The notes: generated from the letters alone by a model not told the origin. A stretch of 64,000 nucleotides of DNA from Candidatus Woesearchaeota archaeon (GCA_019322895.1 JAHWHZ010000001.1:434001-498000); one strand, 5' to 3'. Numbered from the stretch's first letter, positions 49,850 through 58,309 are shown. Translations and numbers: made by a program.

Positions 49850-50221
49850 ATGTATTCAGAAAAAGTGCTTAAGCATTTCAAGAAACCGCACAATGTAGGC
49901 AAGATTGAAGATGCTGACGGAATTGGAACAGTAGGCAACAGGGCCTGCGGCGATGTCATGAAATTATACATCAAGGTAGAGGATAACAAGATTGTTGACA
50001 TAAAGTTTGAGACAATGGGGTGTGCAGCTGCCATAAGTTCTTCTGATATGTTATGTGAAATGGCTAAGGGAAAAACTATCGAGGAGGCCTTAAAAATTAC
50101 TAAAGACGATTTAATTAAGGAGTTAGAAGGATTGCCGCCAGTAAAAATTCATTGTTCCGTACTGGCTGTCGACGCATTACATGAAGCGATTAAAGAATAC
50201 AAACAAAAACAAAAGAAATAA
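49850..50221 (+). CDS. iscU: Iron-sulfur cluster scaffold IscU
   Basis: 123 residues with the three scaffold cysteines in context: NRACGDVMKLYI, FETMGCAAAISSSDML and VKIHCSVLAVDAL. It assembles Fe-S clusters from IscS sulfur. The likely clients here are the Cas4-like nuclease and the PP-loop ATPase at 52.2 kb, both of which have cluster-type cysteines. It ends just before the promoter of the endonuclease element. Confidence 0.95.
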   Translation: MYSEKVLKHFKKPHNVGKIEDADGIGTVGNRACGDVMKLYIKVEDNKIVDIKFETMGCAAAISSSDMLCEMAKGKTIEEALKITKDDLIKELEGLPPVKIHCSVLAVDALHEAIKEYKQKQKK

Positions 50222-50232
50222 TTTCTACTAGC

Positions 50233-50262
50233 CACTGGACATTCTCTCGCAGTCTATTTAAA
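50233..50262 (+). promoter_or_regulatory. Promoter of the endonuclease element
   Basis: CTATTTAAA (50254-50262) is a TATA box whose predicted transcription start, about 25 bp beyond the centre, coincides with the first base of the structured leader (50284). CACTGGACA upstream and the CTC-CAG spacing match the mcm promoter at 24 of 30 positions. Confidence 0.6.
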
Positions 50263-50283
50263 GACTAAATGCTCGAATATTAT

Positions 50284-50435
50284 GAAAAGAGAATACGCAG
50301 AACTGCTAAATAATGTTTTTCGGTCTGCGACGCGAAAATCAATTACGCAGTTCTGCTCAGGCGTTCTCTTTTCTCGAAAAAGTTGAGCTTTCCTATCAAC
50401 TGCGGAAATCTCAACTACAAGATTGGGATTTCGAG
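50284..50435 (+). ncRNA. Highly structured RNA leader of the endonuclease gene
   Basis: Nested perfect stems are visible: GAAAAGAGAA with TTCTCTTTTC (50284-50293/50364-50373); GCAGAACTGC with GCAGTTCTGC (50297-50306/50347-50356); TTTTCG with CGAAAA (50317-50322/50333-50338) closing a GTC-TGC-GAC tip. A second domain has CTCGAAA with TTTCGAG (50373-50379/50429-50435), AGTTGAG with CTCAACT (50381-50387/50410-50416) and TTTCC with GGAAA (50389-50393/50404-50408). The 3' arm of the second domain takes in the GAGGTG ribosome binding site. The two domains abut. The known motifs of group I introns were not found. Confidence 0.75.
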
Positions 50436-50442
50436 GTGTACT

Positions 50443-51312
50443 ATGGCTTTTAAAAAAGGAAACGTTCCTTGGAATAAAAATAAAAAAGGAGTTATGCCGA
50501 TTCCTTGGAATAAAGGATTATCTAAAAATAATTCTAAAATTGCTGAAATTTGTCAAAGAATCAGTCAAACTAAAAAATCACAATATCTGCATGGCGAACT
50601 TGTTGTTTGGAATAAAGGAAAAAATAAATTTATTGATAAAAGATTAGCACAGCAAGGAAAAAAATCTTCTGAAACTAAGAAAAGAAGATACACAGCAGGT
50701 GACTTAGTTATTTGGAATAAAGGTAAGAAAAATGTACAAACTCCTTGGAATAAAGGCAGAGAAGGACTGCAAAAAGCATGGAATAAAGGATTAAATAAAG
50801 AAAATAATTCATTTATTCGTAAACAAGCAGAGTCTTTGAAAGGCAGCTGGGATGTAAAGTATGGAATACAGCATGCAGAGAAAAGAAAAGCAAAAGTTCG
50901 AGCGGCTCGTTTAAAGCAAACCTTTAATAAAATCAGTAGCATAGAACTGACGACTAAAAAAATTCTTTTAAGTATAGGATGCAAAGAAAAACAAAGTATC
51001 AATAACTGCAAATCTTGGCTAGATTTTGCCTGTCAGCAATCTATTGAAGGAATTTGTGTGCCTGATTTCGTTTTTCCTCTGCAAAGTTTAATTATAAATT
51101 GTGATGGTGATTATTGGCATGGAAATCCTAAGCTCTTTAATGAATTAGATTACATTCAGAAAAAAACAAGAAAAAGAGATATTAGACAAAATGAACTACT
51201 TAAAGAAAAAGGCTGGCTTGTTCTGCGCTTCTGGGAACACTTCATTAAAGAAAACGAAGAAAGATACGCGAACGATTTAGCGAATATATTAGAGATACAA
51301 TTAACTTTATAA
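50443..51312 (+). CDS. Free-standing homing-endonuclease-like protein (NUMOD3-type repeats, Vsr/EDxHD-like nuclease)
   Basis: 289 residues from the ATG at 50443, after GAGGTG. Residues 9-116 contain six WNK motifs (PWNKN, PWNKG, VWNKG, IWNKG, PWNKG, AWNKG), the DNA-contacting NUMOD3-type repeat of homing endonucleases. A helical linker leads to a C-terminal nuclease domain (about 170-289) with IINCDGDYWHGNP and RDIRQNELLKEKGWLVLRFW, matching the Vsr-like EDxHD fold. Base composition is clearly richer in A/T than neighbours, indicating a foreign origin. It is not inside an intron or intein that I can see: IscU upstream and the ThiI-like gene downstream are both complete. Confidence 0.82.
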   Translation: MAFKKGNVPWNKNKKGVMPIPWNKGLSKNNSKIAEICQRISQTKKSQYLHGELVVWNKGKNKFIDKRLAQQGKKSSETKKRRYTAGDLVIWNKGKKNVQTPWNKGREGLQKAWNKGLNKENNSFIRKQAESLKGSWDVKYGIQHAEKRKAKVRAARLKQTFNKISSIELTTKKILLSIGCKEKQSINNCKSWLDFACQQSIEGICVPDFVFPLQSLIINCDGDYWHGNPKLFNELDYIQKKTRKRDIRQNELLKEKGWLVLRFWEHFIKENEERYANDLANILEIQLTL

Positions 51313-51335
51313 ACTCGATTTCTTTTTCTAGCATT

Positions 51336-52181
51336 ATGATCATAATTCGCTTTGCTGAAATCGGCCTTAAAGGCAGGAACCGGGCTTTCTTTGAAAAAAC
51401 TCTTGTGAATAACATAAAATCTTGCCTTGATGCTCATAAAATAATATACAAGAACATCAAAAGGCCCATGGGCAGGGTCTTGATTGCCACAGATGATTCT
51501 TGCAAATGCTTGGAATGTGTTTTTGGTATTGCCTCTTTTTCAGATGCAGTCAATGCAGGCTTTAACATGGAGTCTGTAAAAAAAGAGGCTTTGAAATTAG
51601 CAAAAGATCTTACTCCGAAAAAATCTTTTAGGATAACCTGCCAAAGACTGGACAAGAGATTTCCCATGACTTCTCAGGAATTTGATGTAGAGCTTGGCGC
51701 TTTTATCCAGGAAAAGACAAATGCAAAAGTCAAGATGAAAGGGTTTGATTTGAATATCCGGGCAGAGATCATTGATAATTTTGTTTACTTGTTCACTGAG
51801 AAGATCAAAGGCCTTGGAGGCCTGCCAGTTGGTGTTGAAGGAAAAGTTATTGTTCTTCTTGAGAATGAAGCTTCCTTGCTTGCAGGATTGTTCATGATGA
51901 AGCGCGGATGCCATATAATTCCAGCAGCTTTTAAAGAGATGGATATCTCTTTGCTGCAGAAATATGCTTTTGGCACAAGGGTTGAACTGAAGATAATCAA
52001 AAATATTTCAGATATTGATGCATTGGCTAAAGAGCATAAGGCAAAAGCAGTGGCTGTCAGTGATTTATTGGACACGATGAAAGAATATGATATGAATACC
52101 AAGGTGTTCAGGCCTTTGATTGCTTATGAACCTAAAGAGATTGCAGAGGAATTAAATGGTTTCAGACAAAGAGTTTGTTAA
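51336..52181 (+). CDS. ThiI-like tRNA-binding protein with a degenerate PP-loop domain
   Basis: 281 residues. Residues 1-50 match the ThiI N-terminal domain (AEIGLKGRNRAFFEKTL), and about 55-160 are a THUMP domain that binds tRNA 3' ends. From GLGGLPVGVEGKVIVLL (about 159) it follows ThiI, but the ATP-binding SGGIDSPVA becomes ENEASLLAG, and the domain is about half-length, resuming with SDLLDTMKEYD ... RPLIAYEPKEIAEEL. It can probably bind tRNA but not activate it. The next gene, overlapping by 26 bases, encodes a PP-loop ATPase with an intact loop. The likely target is 4-thiouridine at tRNA position 8. Confidence 0.85.
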   Translation: MIIIRFAEIGLKGRNRAFFEKTLVNNIKSCLDAHKIIYKNIKRPMGRVLIATDDSCKCLECVFGIASFSDAVNAGFNMESVKKEALKLAKDLTPKKSFRITCQRLDKRFPMTSQEFDVELGAFIQEKTNAKVKMKGFDLNIRAEIIDNFVYLFTEKIKGLGGLPVGVEGKVIVLLENEASLLAGLFMMKRGCHIIPAAFKEMDISLLQKYAFGTRVELKIIKNISDIDALAKEHKAKAVAVSDLLDTMKEYDMNTKVFRPLIAYEPKEIAEELNGFRQRVC

Positions 52182-53022
52182 GAAGTTTGAGCAGAAAGTA
52201 AAAAATACAATAAAGAAATTCAAGCTGATTAGTCCTAAGGACAAGATTCTTGTCGCGGTTTCAGGAGGAAAAGACAGCACAACTGTTTTGTATCTGTTAA
52301 ATAAGTTTGGCTATGATATTGAGGCAGTGACAGTTGATGTTGGTGTGGGTGATTATTCTGAAGTTAATCTGAAAAATCTGAAGGCTTTTTGTGCAGAGAA
52401 AAATATCAAGCTGCATAAGCTGTCTTTTATAAAAAATTTTAATTGTTCTATTGATCAGATACAGCCCTTGCTGAAGAAAAAAGGAATTAATCTAAGATCC
52501 TGTGCTGTTTGCGGTGTTCTCAGAAGATATTTAATCAACAAGTTTGTGAGAAAGGCCAAGGCAACAAAAGTTGCTACAGGCCACAATGCTTCTGATGAGG
52601 CTCAGGTTTACTTGATGAATGTTTTAAAGAACAAGCAGGAATTGAATTCACGATTAGGCCCTATGCCTGGCTTAATAAGAAGCAAATTGTTTGTTCCAAG
52701 AATAAAGCCATTGTATCTTATCACAGAAGATGATGTTGAGCGCTATTCAAAGATAATGAATTTTCCTGTCAAGTATGGAAGATGCCCCTGCGCTCATGAT
52801 GCTTATAGGAATTATATCAGGAATTTCTTGAATGATTACAAGAAGACAAATCCAGATGTTCACTTGAATATTGTCAGGAATTTCTTGAAAGAATTGCCTG
52901 GATTAAAAAAAAGATTTGCAACAAAAAAAAAGCCGAATGTTTGTGCAAAGTGCGGAGAGCCTGCCAAAGAAAAGATATGCAGGACCTGCCAGATATTATC
53001 TCATCTTAAGAAATGCCTTTAA
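52156..53022 (+). CDS. PP-loop ATPase of the TtuA/Ncs6/TtcA tRNA thiolase family
   Basis: 288 residues. The PP-loop SGGKDSTTVLY is intact, followed by RSCAVCGVLRRYLIN (a CxxC cluster-ligand pair), ATGHNASDEAQVYLMN and GRCPCAHDAYRNY (third cysteine). A C-terminal zinc ribbon is CAKC ... CRTC. The N-terminal zinc finger usual for TtuA is absent. It adenylates a tRNA uridine and inserts sulfur. The 26-bp overlap with the degenerate ThiI-like gene suggests a two-subunit enzyme: THUMP for tRNA binding, this protein for chemistry. IscS/IscU upstream would supply sulfur and cluster. Confidence 0.9.
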   Translation: MVSDKEFVKKFEQKVKNTIKKFKLISPKDKILVAVSGGKDSTTVLYLLNKFGYDIEAVTVDVGVGDYSEVNLKNLKAFCAEKNIKLHKLSFIKNFNCSIDQIQPLLKKKGINLRSCAVCGVLRRYLINKFVRKAKATKVATGHNASDEAQVYLMNVLKNKQELNSRLGPMPGLIRSKLFVPRIKPLYLITEDDVERYSKIMNFPVKYGRCPCAHDAYRNYIRNFLNDYKKTNPDVHLNIVRNFLKELPGLKKRFATKKKPNVCAKCGEPAKEKICRTCQILSHLKKCL

Positions 53023-53685
53023 TTCTTTTAGTTCTTTTTTGCCTAATTGTCTCTTTTTTCCTGGGCGCAATCCTTTTAGTTTTATGTTGGCCACCTGAGT
53101 TCTTTTAAGTTCCTGGACCTTGTATCCTAGCTTTGCAAAGATTCTCTTGACTATGTGCTTTTTTCCTTCGTGTATTATTATCTCAATCCCTTTTGGCAGT
53201 GACCTGTATCTTTTTATCTTTACTTTCTTTCCGTCAAGGACTATTTTTTGCAATTTGCTGAAATCCTTGAATTTTTTGTCTAATACTGCGTGGTATGTCT
53301 TGAATGTCATATATCTTGGATGCATTATCCTGTTTGCCAGTTCGCCGTCATTTGTAAGAATCAATAATCCTTCTGTATTCTCATCAAGCCTTCCTACTGG
53401 AAATACTTTTTCTTTTATCTTTATGAGCTCCATTATTGTTTTCTTGCCTTTTTGCTTGAGAGAAGTCACATATCCTTTTGGCTTGTTGAAGGCAAAATAC
53501 ACTTTTTCCTCTGGCTGGATTATTTCTCCATCTAGTGTAATTACATCCAGCACAGCATCTGCTTTATCTCCTAGTTTTATCTTCTTTCCATTTACCTTGA
53601 CCCTGCCCTGCGCTATGAGTTCCTCGCTTTTTCTTCTTGAGGCAATCCCTGCAGCAGCAAGTATCTTTTGCACTCTTTCTTCCAT
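52996..53685 (-). CDS. RsuA/RluB-family pseudouridine synthase (bacterial type)
   Basis: 229 residues. An N-terminal S4 domain (VQKILAAAGIASRRKSEELIAQGRV) precedes the catalytic domain with the aspartate motif GRLDENTEGLLILTNDG, and KTYHAVLDKK, GKKHIVKRIFAKLGY near the end. This family modifies rRNA in bacteria and is uncommon in archaea, so lateral transfer is likely. The ATG at 53685 lies 26 bp from a TATA shared with RNase P p30 on the other strand. Its 3' end overlaps the thiolase gene by 27 bases, tail to tail. Confidence 0.93.
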   Translation of the reverse strand: MEERVQKILAAAGIASRRKSEELIAQGRVKVNGKKIKLGDKADAVLDVITLDGEIIQPEEKVYFAFNKPKGYVTSLKQKGKKTIMELIKIKEKVFPVGRLDENTEGLLILTNDGELANRIMHPRYMTFKTYHAVLDKKFKDFSKLQKIVLDGKKVKIKRYRSLPKGIEIIIHEGKKHIVKRIFAKLGYKVQELKRTQVANIKLKGLRPGKKRQLGKKELKELKAFLKMR

Positions 53686-53706
53686 AACACTAGGATATAA
53701 CAGAAG

Positions 53707-53714
53707 ATTTAAAT
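53707..53714. promoter_or_regulatory. Palindromic TATA box shared by two divergent genes
   Basis: ATTTAAAT is its own inverse complement. Its centre is 27 bp before the plus-strand ATG at 53738 and 26 bp before the minus-strand ATG at 53685; both genes lack a ribosome binding site at the leaderless distance. One TBP site could therefore fire in both directions, with direction set by the flanking BRE. It is the only TATA-like word in the 52-bp gap. Confidence 0.65.
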
Positions 53715-53737
53715 AATTAACTCAATAAGGCGGTCTT

Positions 53738-54334
53738 ATGATTGATGTAGTGTTTCCAGATAAAAATGAGAAGGAATTTGTTGAGATAGCTGAAAAGCTG
53801 GGATATTCAGGATTGATATTTGTTTATGAGCATAAATTTGAATCTGGTGCTGAAAAAATCAAGACAAAGCTAAAATTGCACGATGCCTTGTCAGTTCAGC
53901 ACAAAAAAATCATTTCTGCAAAAAACAAGTCAAAGTTTGTATTTGCAAAAGCAATAGAAGATAATCGTTTTGCTTTTGAAAAAGCACGACCTGCAATGGT
54001 TTTTGCATTAGAAGAAGCACAGAAAAGGGATTTCATGCATCAGAGAGGCTCTGGACTCAATCATATATTTTGCAGGCTTGCAAAAGAAAACAATGTCAAG
54101 ATAGGTTTTTCCTTTAATTCAATCCTTAATTCAAGAGGGATGTCAAGAGCGCAGATAATCGGCAGGATGCAGCAGAACATCATGCTCTGCAGGAAATACA
54201 AGTGTAAGATGGTTATTGCTTCTTTTGCAAAAGATCCTTATGAGATGCGCTCTCCAAAAGATTTGATTTCTTTTTTTACAGAGATAGGAATGCACCAGAA
54301 AGAAGCAAAAGACTCATTAAATATGTTTAAATGA
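53738..54334 (+). CDS. rnp3: RNase P protein component 3 (Rpp30/p30)
   Basis: 198 residues with the TIM-barrel-like PHP fold of p30. FMHQRGSGLNHIFCRLAKENNVKIGFSFNSIL is the conserved core. It supports RNase P RNA in 5' tRNA maturation. The ATG fits the palindromic TATA box and no ribosome binding site is needed. It overlaps the next gene's stop by eight bases, tail to tail. Confidence 0.94.
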   Translation: MIDVVFPDKNEKEFVEIAEKLGYSGLIFVYEHKFESGAEKIKTKLKLHDALSVQHKKIISAKNKSKFVFAKAIEDNRFAFEKARPAMVFALEEAQKRDFMHQRGSGLNHIFCRLAKENNVKIGFSFNSILNSRGMSRAQIIGRMQQNIMLCRKYKCKMVIASFAKDPYEMRSPKDLISFFTEIGMHQKEAKDSLNMFK

Positions 54335-54917
54335 TTAATTTAATACATCTTTGTTTTAATTGCGCATCAACTATGTTGTCGCAGAGAGGCTTGTGATTGA
54401 ATTCCTGCGCAGCGATCATGTAAGAAGAATCTGCGCATTCTTGTTTAACTTGATTGTTCAGGAAATAATCTGCATTCCTGGTTGCCATTGCAATGCAGTC
54501 ATCAATTATTTTTTGTGTATCACTTGATTTCAGGCAGTAGCTTTGGTCTCCTGTTGTGTATGCCAAGCACATGTAATTATCTGGCCTACAGAGTGAGCTG
54601 TCTTTTGTTATTCCTGCAATGCATCTTTTTTTAGCATCTTCTGACAGGTCTTGACATACAGAAGGGTCTCTATTCACATTTGCAGCGCAGTATATCTTTG
54701 CCTCTCCTTTTAATTTATTGCAGTATCCTATATCCCCTGTTTTTTCTGCCAGGACAGTATAGTACACTTCACCTCTTTCACCAATGCATATGTCATAGTT
54801 TTCCTCAAAAACAACTTTATATGCTGGTTTTTTGACAAGCAAGGTGAACACTAGCGCAAGAATTACGATTAATAACAGCAATAAAAGCAATACAATGATT
54901 GTTTTTCTTCTTTCCAT
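54327..54917 (-). CDS. Membrane-anchored, cysteine-rich exported protein
   Basis: 196 residues. A basic start and one membrane helix (about 8-28, VLLLLLLLIVILALVFTLLV) lead to an exported helical domain in which cysteines occur in regular pairs (GDIGYCNKLKGEAKIYC, VCQDLSEDAKKRC, DQSYCLKSS...DC, ADSSYMI, LCDNIVDAQLKQRC). This spacing resembles the C-terminal domain of the protein at 10600-11721, so a family of alpha-helical disulfide repeats is likely. No enzymatic motif is seen. Two TATA-like boxes on the minus strand lie at 54930 and 54952. Confidence 0.75.
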   Translation of the reverse strand: MERRKTIIVLLLLLLLIVILALVFTLLVKKPAYKVVFEENYDICIGERGEVYYTVLAEKTGDIGYCNKLKGEAKIYCAANVNRDPSVCQDLSEDAKKRCIAGITKDSSLCRPDNYMCLAYTTGDQSYCLKSSDTQKIIDDCIAMATRNADYFLNNQVKQECADSSYMIAAQEFNHKPLCDNIVDAQLKQRCIKLII

Positions 54918-55162
54918 CTTGCCTCTTTTTATAAGATTGTTTTTTGTCTTTGACTATTTAAAACTTTCTTTGCAAGGTAAGCGGCAATGCTGCCTGGCGA
55001 AGTTATCCAAATGACAAGCGGTTTCAGATAAATCTGATGTATATGTGATTTAAGCAGCGTAACGTAGCGCAGTATTGCTGCAATACAATAAACTTAACTC
55101 AACTCTTTACCCAAAAGGTTTATATATTAAATACTCGATATTAACGTTAAAAGAGGGTTTAT
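54918..55162. promoter_or_regulatory. Divergent intergenic region with promoters and a conserved block
   Basis: It holds GTTTATATATTAAATAC (55117-55133) and an AGAGGG ribosome binding site for the downstream surface operon, and minus-strand TATA boxes for the upstream gene. Bases 55030-55077 share AAATCTG, GATT and GTAGCGC-TATTG with 48591-48636 in nearly the same spacing. GCAGC with GCTGC (about 55053-55080) can form a hairpin around GCG/CGC. No gene is seen. Confidence 0.45.
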
Positions 55163-58100
55163 ATGGGAAGCAAACATACATTACTAGTTATTTTAGTGTT
55201 AATTCTGTTTTCTAGCACTGTTTATGCTGTTGATTTTGAGCTTGCATTTGGGTATCCAATGTATAATCTCTCTTATAGCAAACAGTTTTGGGGTGTTGCT
55301 GACACAACAGGCCCTTATTTTATCTTGGAAAATACAGGAATCTGGACTATTCATCCTACTGAAATCGAAGTGGAGGGTTTATTAGAGGTAGACCCGCCTT
55401 TTATTGCTGTAGAAGCCAGAGGGCACTATACAGACAGATATGCTTGTGAAGGAAACAGGGGCGGCGGAGGATGTAATTCCCATTTGAAAGTTTTATTAGA
55501 ATATAATCAAAAAGAGGTATGGGACAATGTCCGGCGCGCAGACAATCCTCCTAACTGGTATGAAGATCCTATCAATGTTATTTCAGATTATGTAGAATAT
55601 AAGAGAGTTTCTGGAAGAAAGGAGTGTACTAATAGAGATCCTGATGTGAATTGCTGGCCTGACCAGGTAATTCAATTTTATTATGCTCCAATCATTGTAA
55701 AGGATTTTAACAATGTATTTGTTGAAGATGAGACAAAATCTCTTGGAACTGTTGGAGAGATAATGGGAGAGGATTTTCCAGATGGTGTTAATGCAACTGT
55801 TTACACTGGAATTTTTTCAGAGAATAAACAGGTTCTTTTCTGGATTGCTGATTATCCTGATTCTTCTGCAGATTATCCTGCGGAGCCTGAAAAAAATACT
55901 GCAGACAAGACAGATTATATACTTGCATGCGCGGATTTTGACCAAAATAATAAATGCGATCACTTACAGTCTACTGTCCAGACCTGCTGGGATGAAGATG
56001 GTGCCTGGTTTGGCAGGAATTATCATGAAGGCCAGTTATATGGTGGAGGATTTGTGGAAGGATGTTGTGTTGATAATGACCCTCAAAAAATTGCGCGCCT
56101 GAATGCAGCAGGAATTGAAGCTTTTCACTGCGGATATTATGATCACAGGCTCAAGGCATTGTGCGGTTATGATGAGCAGGGAAATCATCACTGGGCTTCC
56201 TTAGAGCAGGCAGGCAGTATTGCAGATTTAAGAGGCTGTCCTGGTTTTAATATTGTATCAAATGGAAGAAGATTTTATGGATGTCGCGCCGGAAATTTAG
56301 GGTTTGCTACATTTGATACAAATGTTTCTGTTCAAAGGACATGGTATGACTGGGAAGGCAAGTGGCATGCAAAAGCTGAAAATGAAGACTTGTTTGAAGG
56401 CGCATTATATACTAATGCCAATGATTGGCTTAGAGATTATTTTGATGACAATGGAAAAACTGATTTATGTAGATTAACTGAGAGCATGTGCAATGCGGAG
56501 AATGCATATGAAAGCGCGTATAAGTGCGACTTTACTGATGATCCTAATACCGAAAGATATCAGGTTAATAGTGATGAAGCAACTGTTTATTGGGACTTAT
56601 CTACAGATGACTGGCCTGATTTGTTTTGTCCATATAGGATAAGCATATATCCTCTGGAACACCAAACGAAGAGTATCTACAGTGCTTCTGGCACACACAC
56701 TTATCTTTGTGATTCTACCACTGGAAACTTGTTTGAATGTACAGGAGACCTGCCTTCTTTTACAAATCCTTATGAAAATCCTGGTGCAATTGCTGAGACA
56801 GGCAGGACAACTGTTGAGCTGGTTGGTGCAGGCGGCTGTCCTCCAGGAATATTGTCTTACTGGACTTTTGATGATACTGTGCAGGATTCTAAAGGAGATT
56901 TCAATGGATTGCTTTCTGGCGCAACTTATGCAGAAGGCATTGTTAATAATGCCCTATTGTTTGATGGCAATGACAAGGTGACTGTTTCAGGAAATCTAAC
57001 AACCCCTGCAAGTAATTTTACGATTGAGTCATGGATTTATCCTGAGCAGGTTGATGAAGGCACTTATTCAATATTAGAAAAGCCTGGCTCTTACAAGCTT
57101 GAGATAGTTGATAGAAGACTTAAGGCAGGAGTCAATATTGATGGAACCTGGGAAAACTTTGGACATGCATTAGTAAGCAAGAATGACTGGGCTCACATCG
57201 CTTTGATTTTTAATGGCAACACTGCGAGACTTTTCAAGAATGGCGACCCTGTCGGTCATGCTGACAAGACAGGAAGCATAACAAAAACAATCAATCCTTT
57301 GGTTATTGGCCAGAATTTCATAGGCAAGATTGATGAAGTCGCTCTTTATGATGAATCGCTTTCCTATACTCTCTTTAAGGCGCATAAGGATGCTGAAAGA
57401 AACTATTGCAATCTTTCCACCGGATTTACACAAATAGAATATTGTGCATCAGATGGCTGGTGGACGTATGATTTAGATACAAAAGATGAAAGCTCTTGTG
57501 AAAAATCTGGATTCAAGTGGACAGGACATTTGTGCTGCTCAGAAGACAATGATGAAAATGAATTTTACAATGATTGGGATTCTCCTGCACTGCCTTTTGA
57601 TTATAGCAGGAAATCTGCAAATGTAGATTTATTGCCAGATTCAGATAATCCGACATTTATCACATTAAAACCTAGAAAATCAAGAATTACTATTTACGGT
57701 CCTGCAAGGTTTGAGATGCGCGTGTATTCTTCTGAGAAATTCGGAACAACATATGATAGATGTGAAGAGATTGAAGATAAAACACGCATCATCGAAATAA
57801 AATCAGGAGAATCAAGAACATTCAGGGCAGAACAAGGGCCTGCAGAAGGAGGAGACAATTGCATTTACAGGGAGATAGAGCTTGAGTCAAAGCCATTTGA
57901 GGCTCTTGGCGGATGCTGGAACAAGACTTTTGTGCCGATTGGGCATTTTGCAGAGCCGCACGTCATTAATTATCACGGCAAGTTTTACAGCTGCGGCATA
58001 CCTGCATTAGATTTGATTGATACGCGTAATGGCAGCACGCTTGTTAAGTCTGTCAGTCCTACATGCAGTCACATAATGCTTCATGCAAGAGGGCCGTTAC

Positions 58101-58309
58101 TGCACGCTGTCTGCAATCCTGGAAAGGACTGGCAGTTCACAAACAATTCTGATGCAACAATGCAAAAAAGTGTTGCATGGGATATTGCAGGAACAAATGC
58201 AACTGAAATAGGGTGTTGCGGTCCTGATGAGTGCTGGAATGGTTTTAATTGCGTTAAAATCGGCAGGTTCCAGGAAATAGATTCAGTCTCATATTTTTGC
58301 GGGGAATAA
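55163..58309 (+). CDS. Large secreted surface protein with a LamG domain
   Basis: 1048 residues with a Sec signal peptide (about 1-22, TLLVILVLILFSSTVYAV). The first ~500 residues are rich in aromatic and acidic residues and cysteines, with no known domain. Residues ~564-733 are a LamG/concanavalin-A-like jelly roll (SYWTFDDTVQDSKGDFNG, NFTIESWIYPEQ, IGQNFIGKIDEVALYDESL), which usually binds sugars or proteins. The C-terminal third is cysteine-rich. It is first in a plus-strand operon of four surface proteins and has its own TATA box and ribosome binding site. A role in cell contact or host attachment is possible. Confidence 0.85.
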   Translation: MGSKHTLLVILVLILFSSTVYAVDFELAFGYPMYNLSYSKQFWGVADTTGPYFILENTGIWTIHPTEIEVEGLLEVDPPFIAVEARGHYTDRYACEGNRGGGGCNSHLKVLLEYNQKEVWDNVRRADNPPNWYEDPINVISDYVEYKRVSGRKECTNRDPDVNCWPDQVIQFYYAPIIVKDFNNVFVEDETKSLGTVGEIMGEDFPDGVNATVYTGIFSENKQVLFWIADYPDSSADYPAEPEKNTADKTDYILACADFDQNNKCDHLQSTVQTCWDEDGAWFGRNYHEGQLYGGGFVEGCCVDNDPQKIARLNAAGIEAFHCGYYDHRLKALCGYDEQGNHHWASLEQAGSIADLRGCPGFNIVSNGRRFYGCRAGNLGFATFDTNVSVQRTWYDWEGKWHAKAENEDLFEGALYTNANDWLRDYFDDNGKTDLCRLTESMCNAENAYESAYKCDFTDDPNTERYQVNSDEATVYWDLSTDDWPDLFCPYRISIYPLEHQTKSIYSASGTHTYLCDSTTGNLFECTGDLPSFTNPYENPGAIAETGRTTVELVGAGGCPPGILSYWTFDDTVQDSKGDFNGLLSGATYAEGIVNNALLFDGNDKVTVSGNLTTPASNFTIESWIYPEQVDEGTYSILEKPGSYKLEIVDRRLKAGVNIDGTWENFGHALVSKNDWAHIALIFNGNTARLFKNGDPVGHADKTGSITKTINPLVIGQNFIGKIDEVALYDESLSYTLFKAHKDAERNYCNLSTGFTQIEYCASDGWWTYDLDTKDESSCEKSGFKWTGHLCCSEDNDENEFYNDWDSPALPFDYSRKSANVDLLPDSDNPTFITLKPRKSRITIYGPARFEMRVYSSEKFGTTYDRCEEIEDKTRIIEIKSGESRTFRAEQGPAEGGDNCIYREIELESKPFEALGGCWNKTFVPIGHFAEPHVINYHGKFYSCGIPALDLIDTRNGSTLVKSVSPTCSHIMLHARGPLLHAVCNPGKDWQFTNNSDATMQKSVAWDIAGTNATEIGCCGPDECWNGFNCVKIGRFQEIDSVSYFCGE

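Noticed and set aside
50467..50790. Tandem DNA repeat (TGGAATAAAG units)
   Set aside because: The six units are irregularly spaced and explained by the WNKG protein motif of the endonuclease.
50222..51335. Group I intron holding the endonuclease
   Set aside because: Neither flanking gene is interrupted, and the conserved core elements of group I introns were not found in the leader or after the ORF.
51336..52181. Sequencing frameshift as the cause of the ThiI PP-loop loss
   Set aside because: ThiI-like sequence continues in the same frame on both sides of the altered loop to the family C-terminus (RPLIAYEPKEIAEEL).
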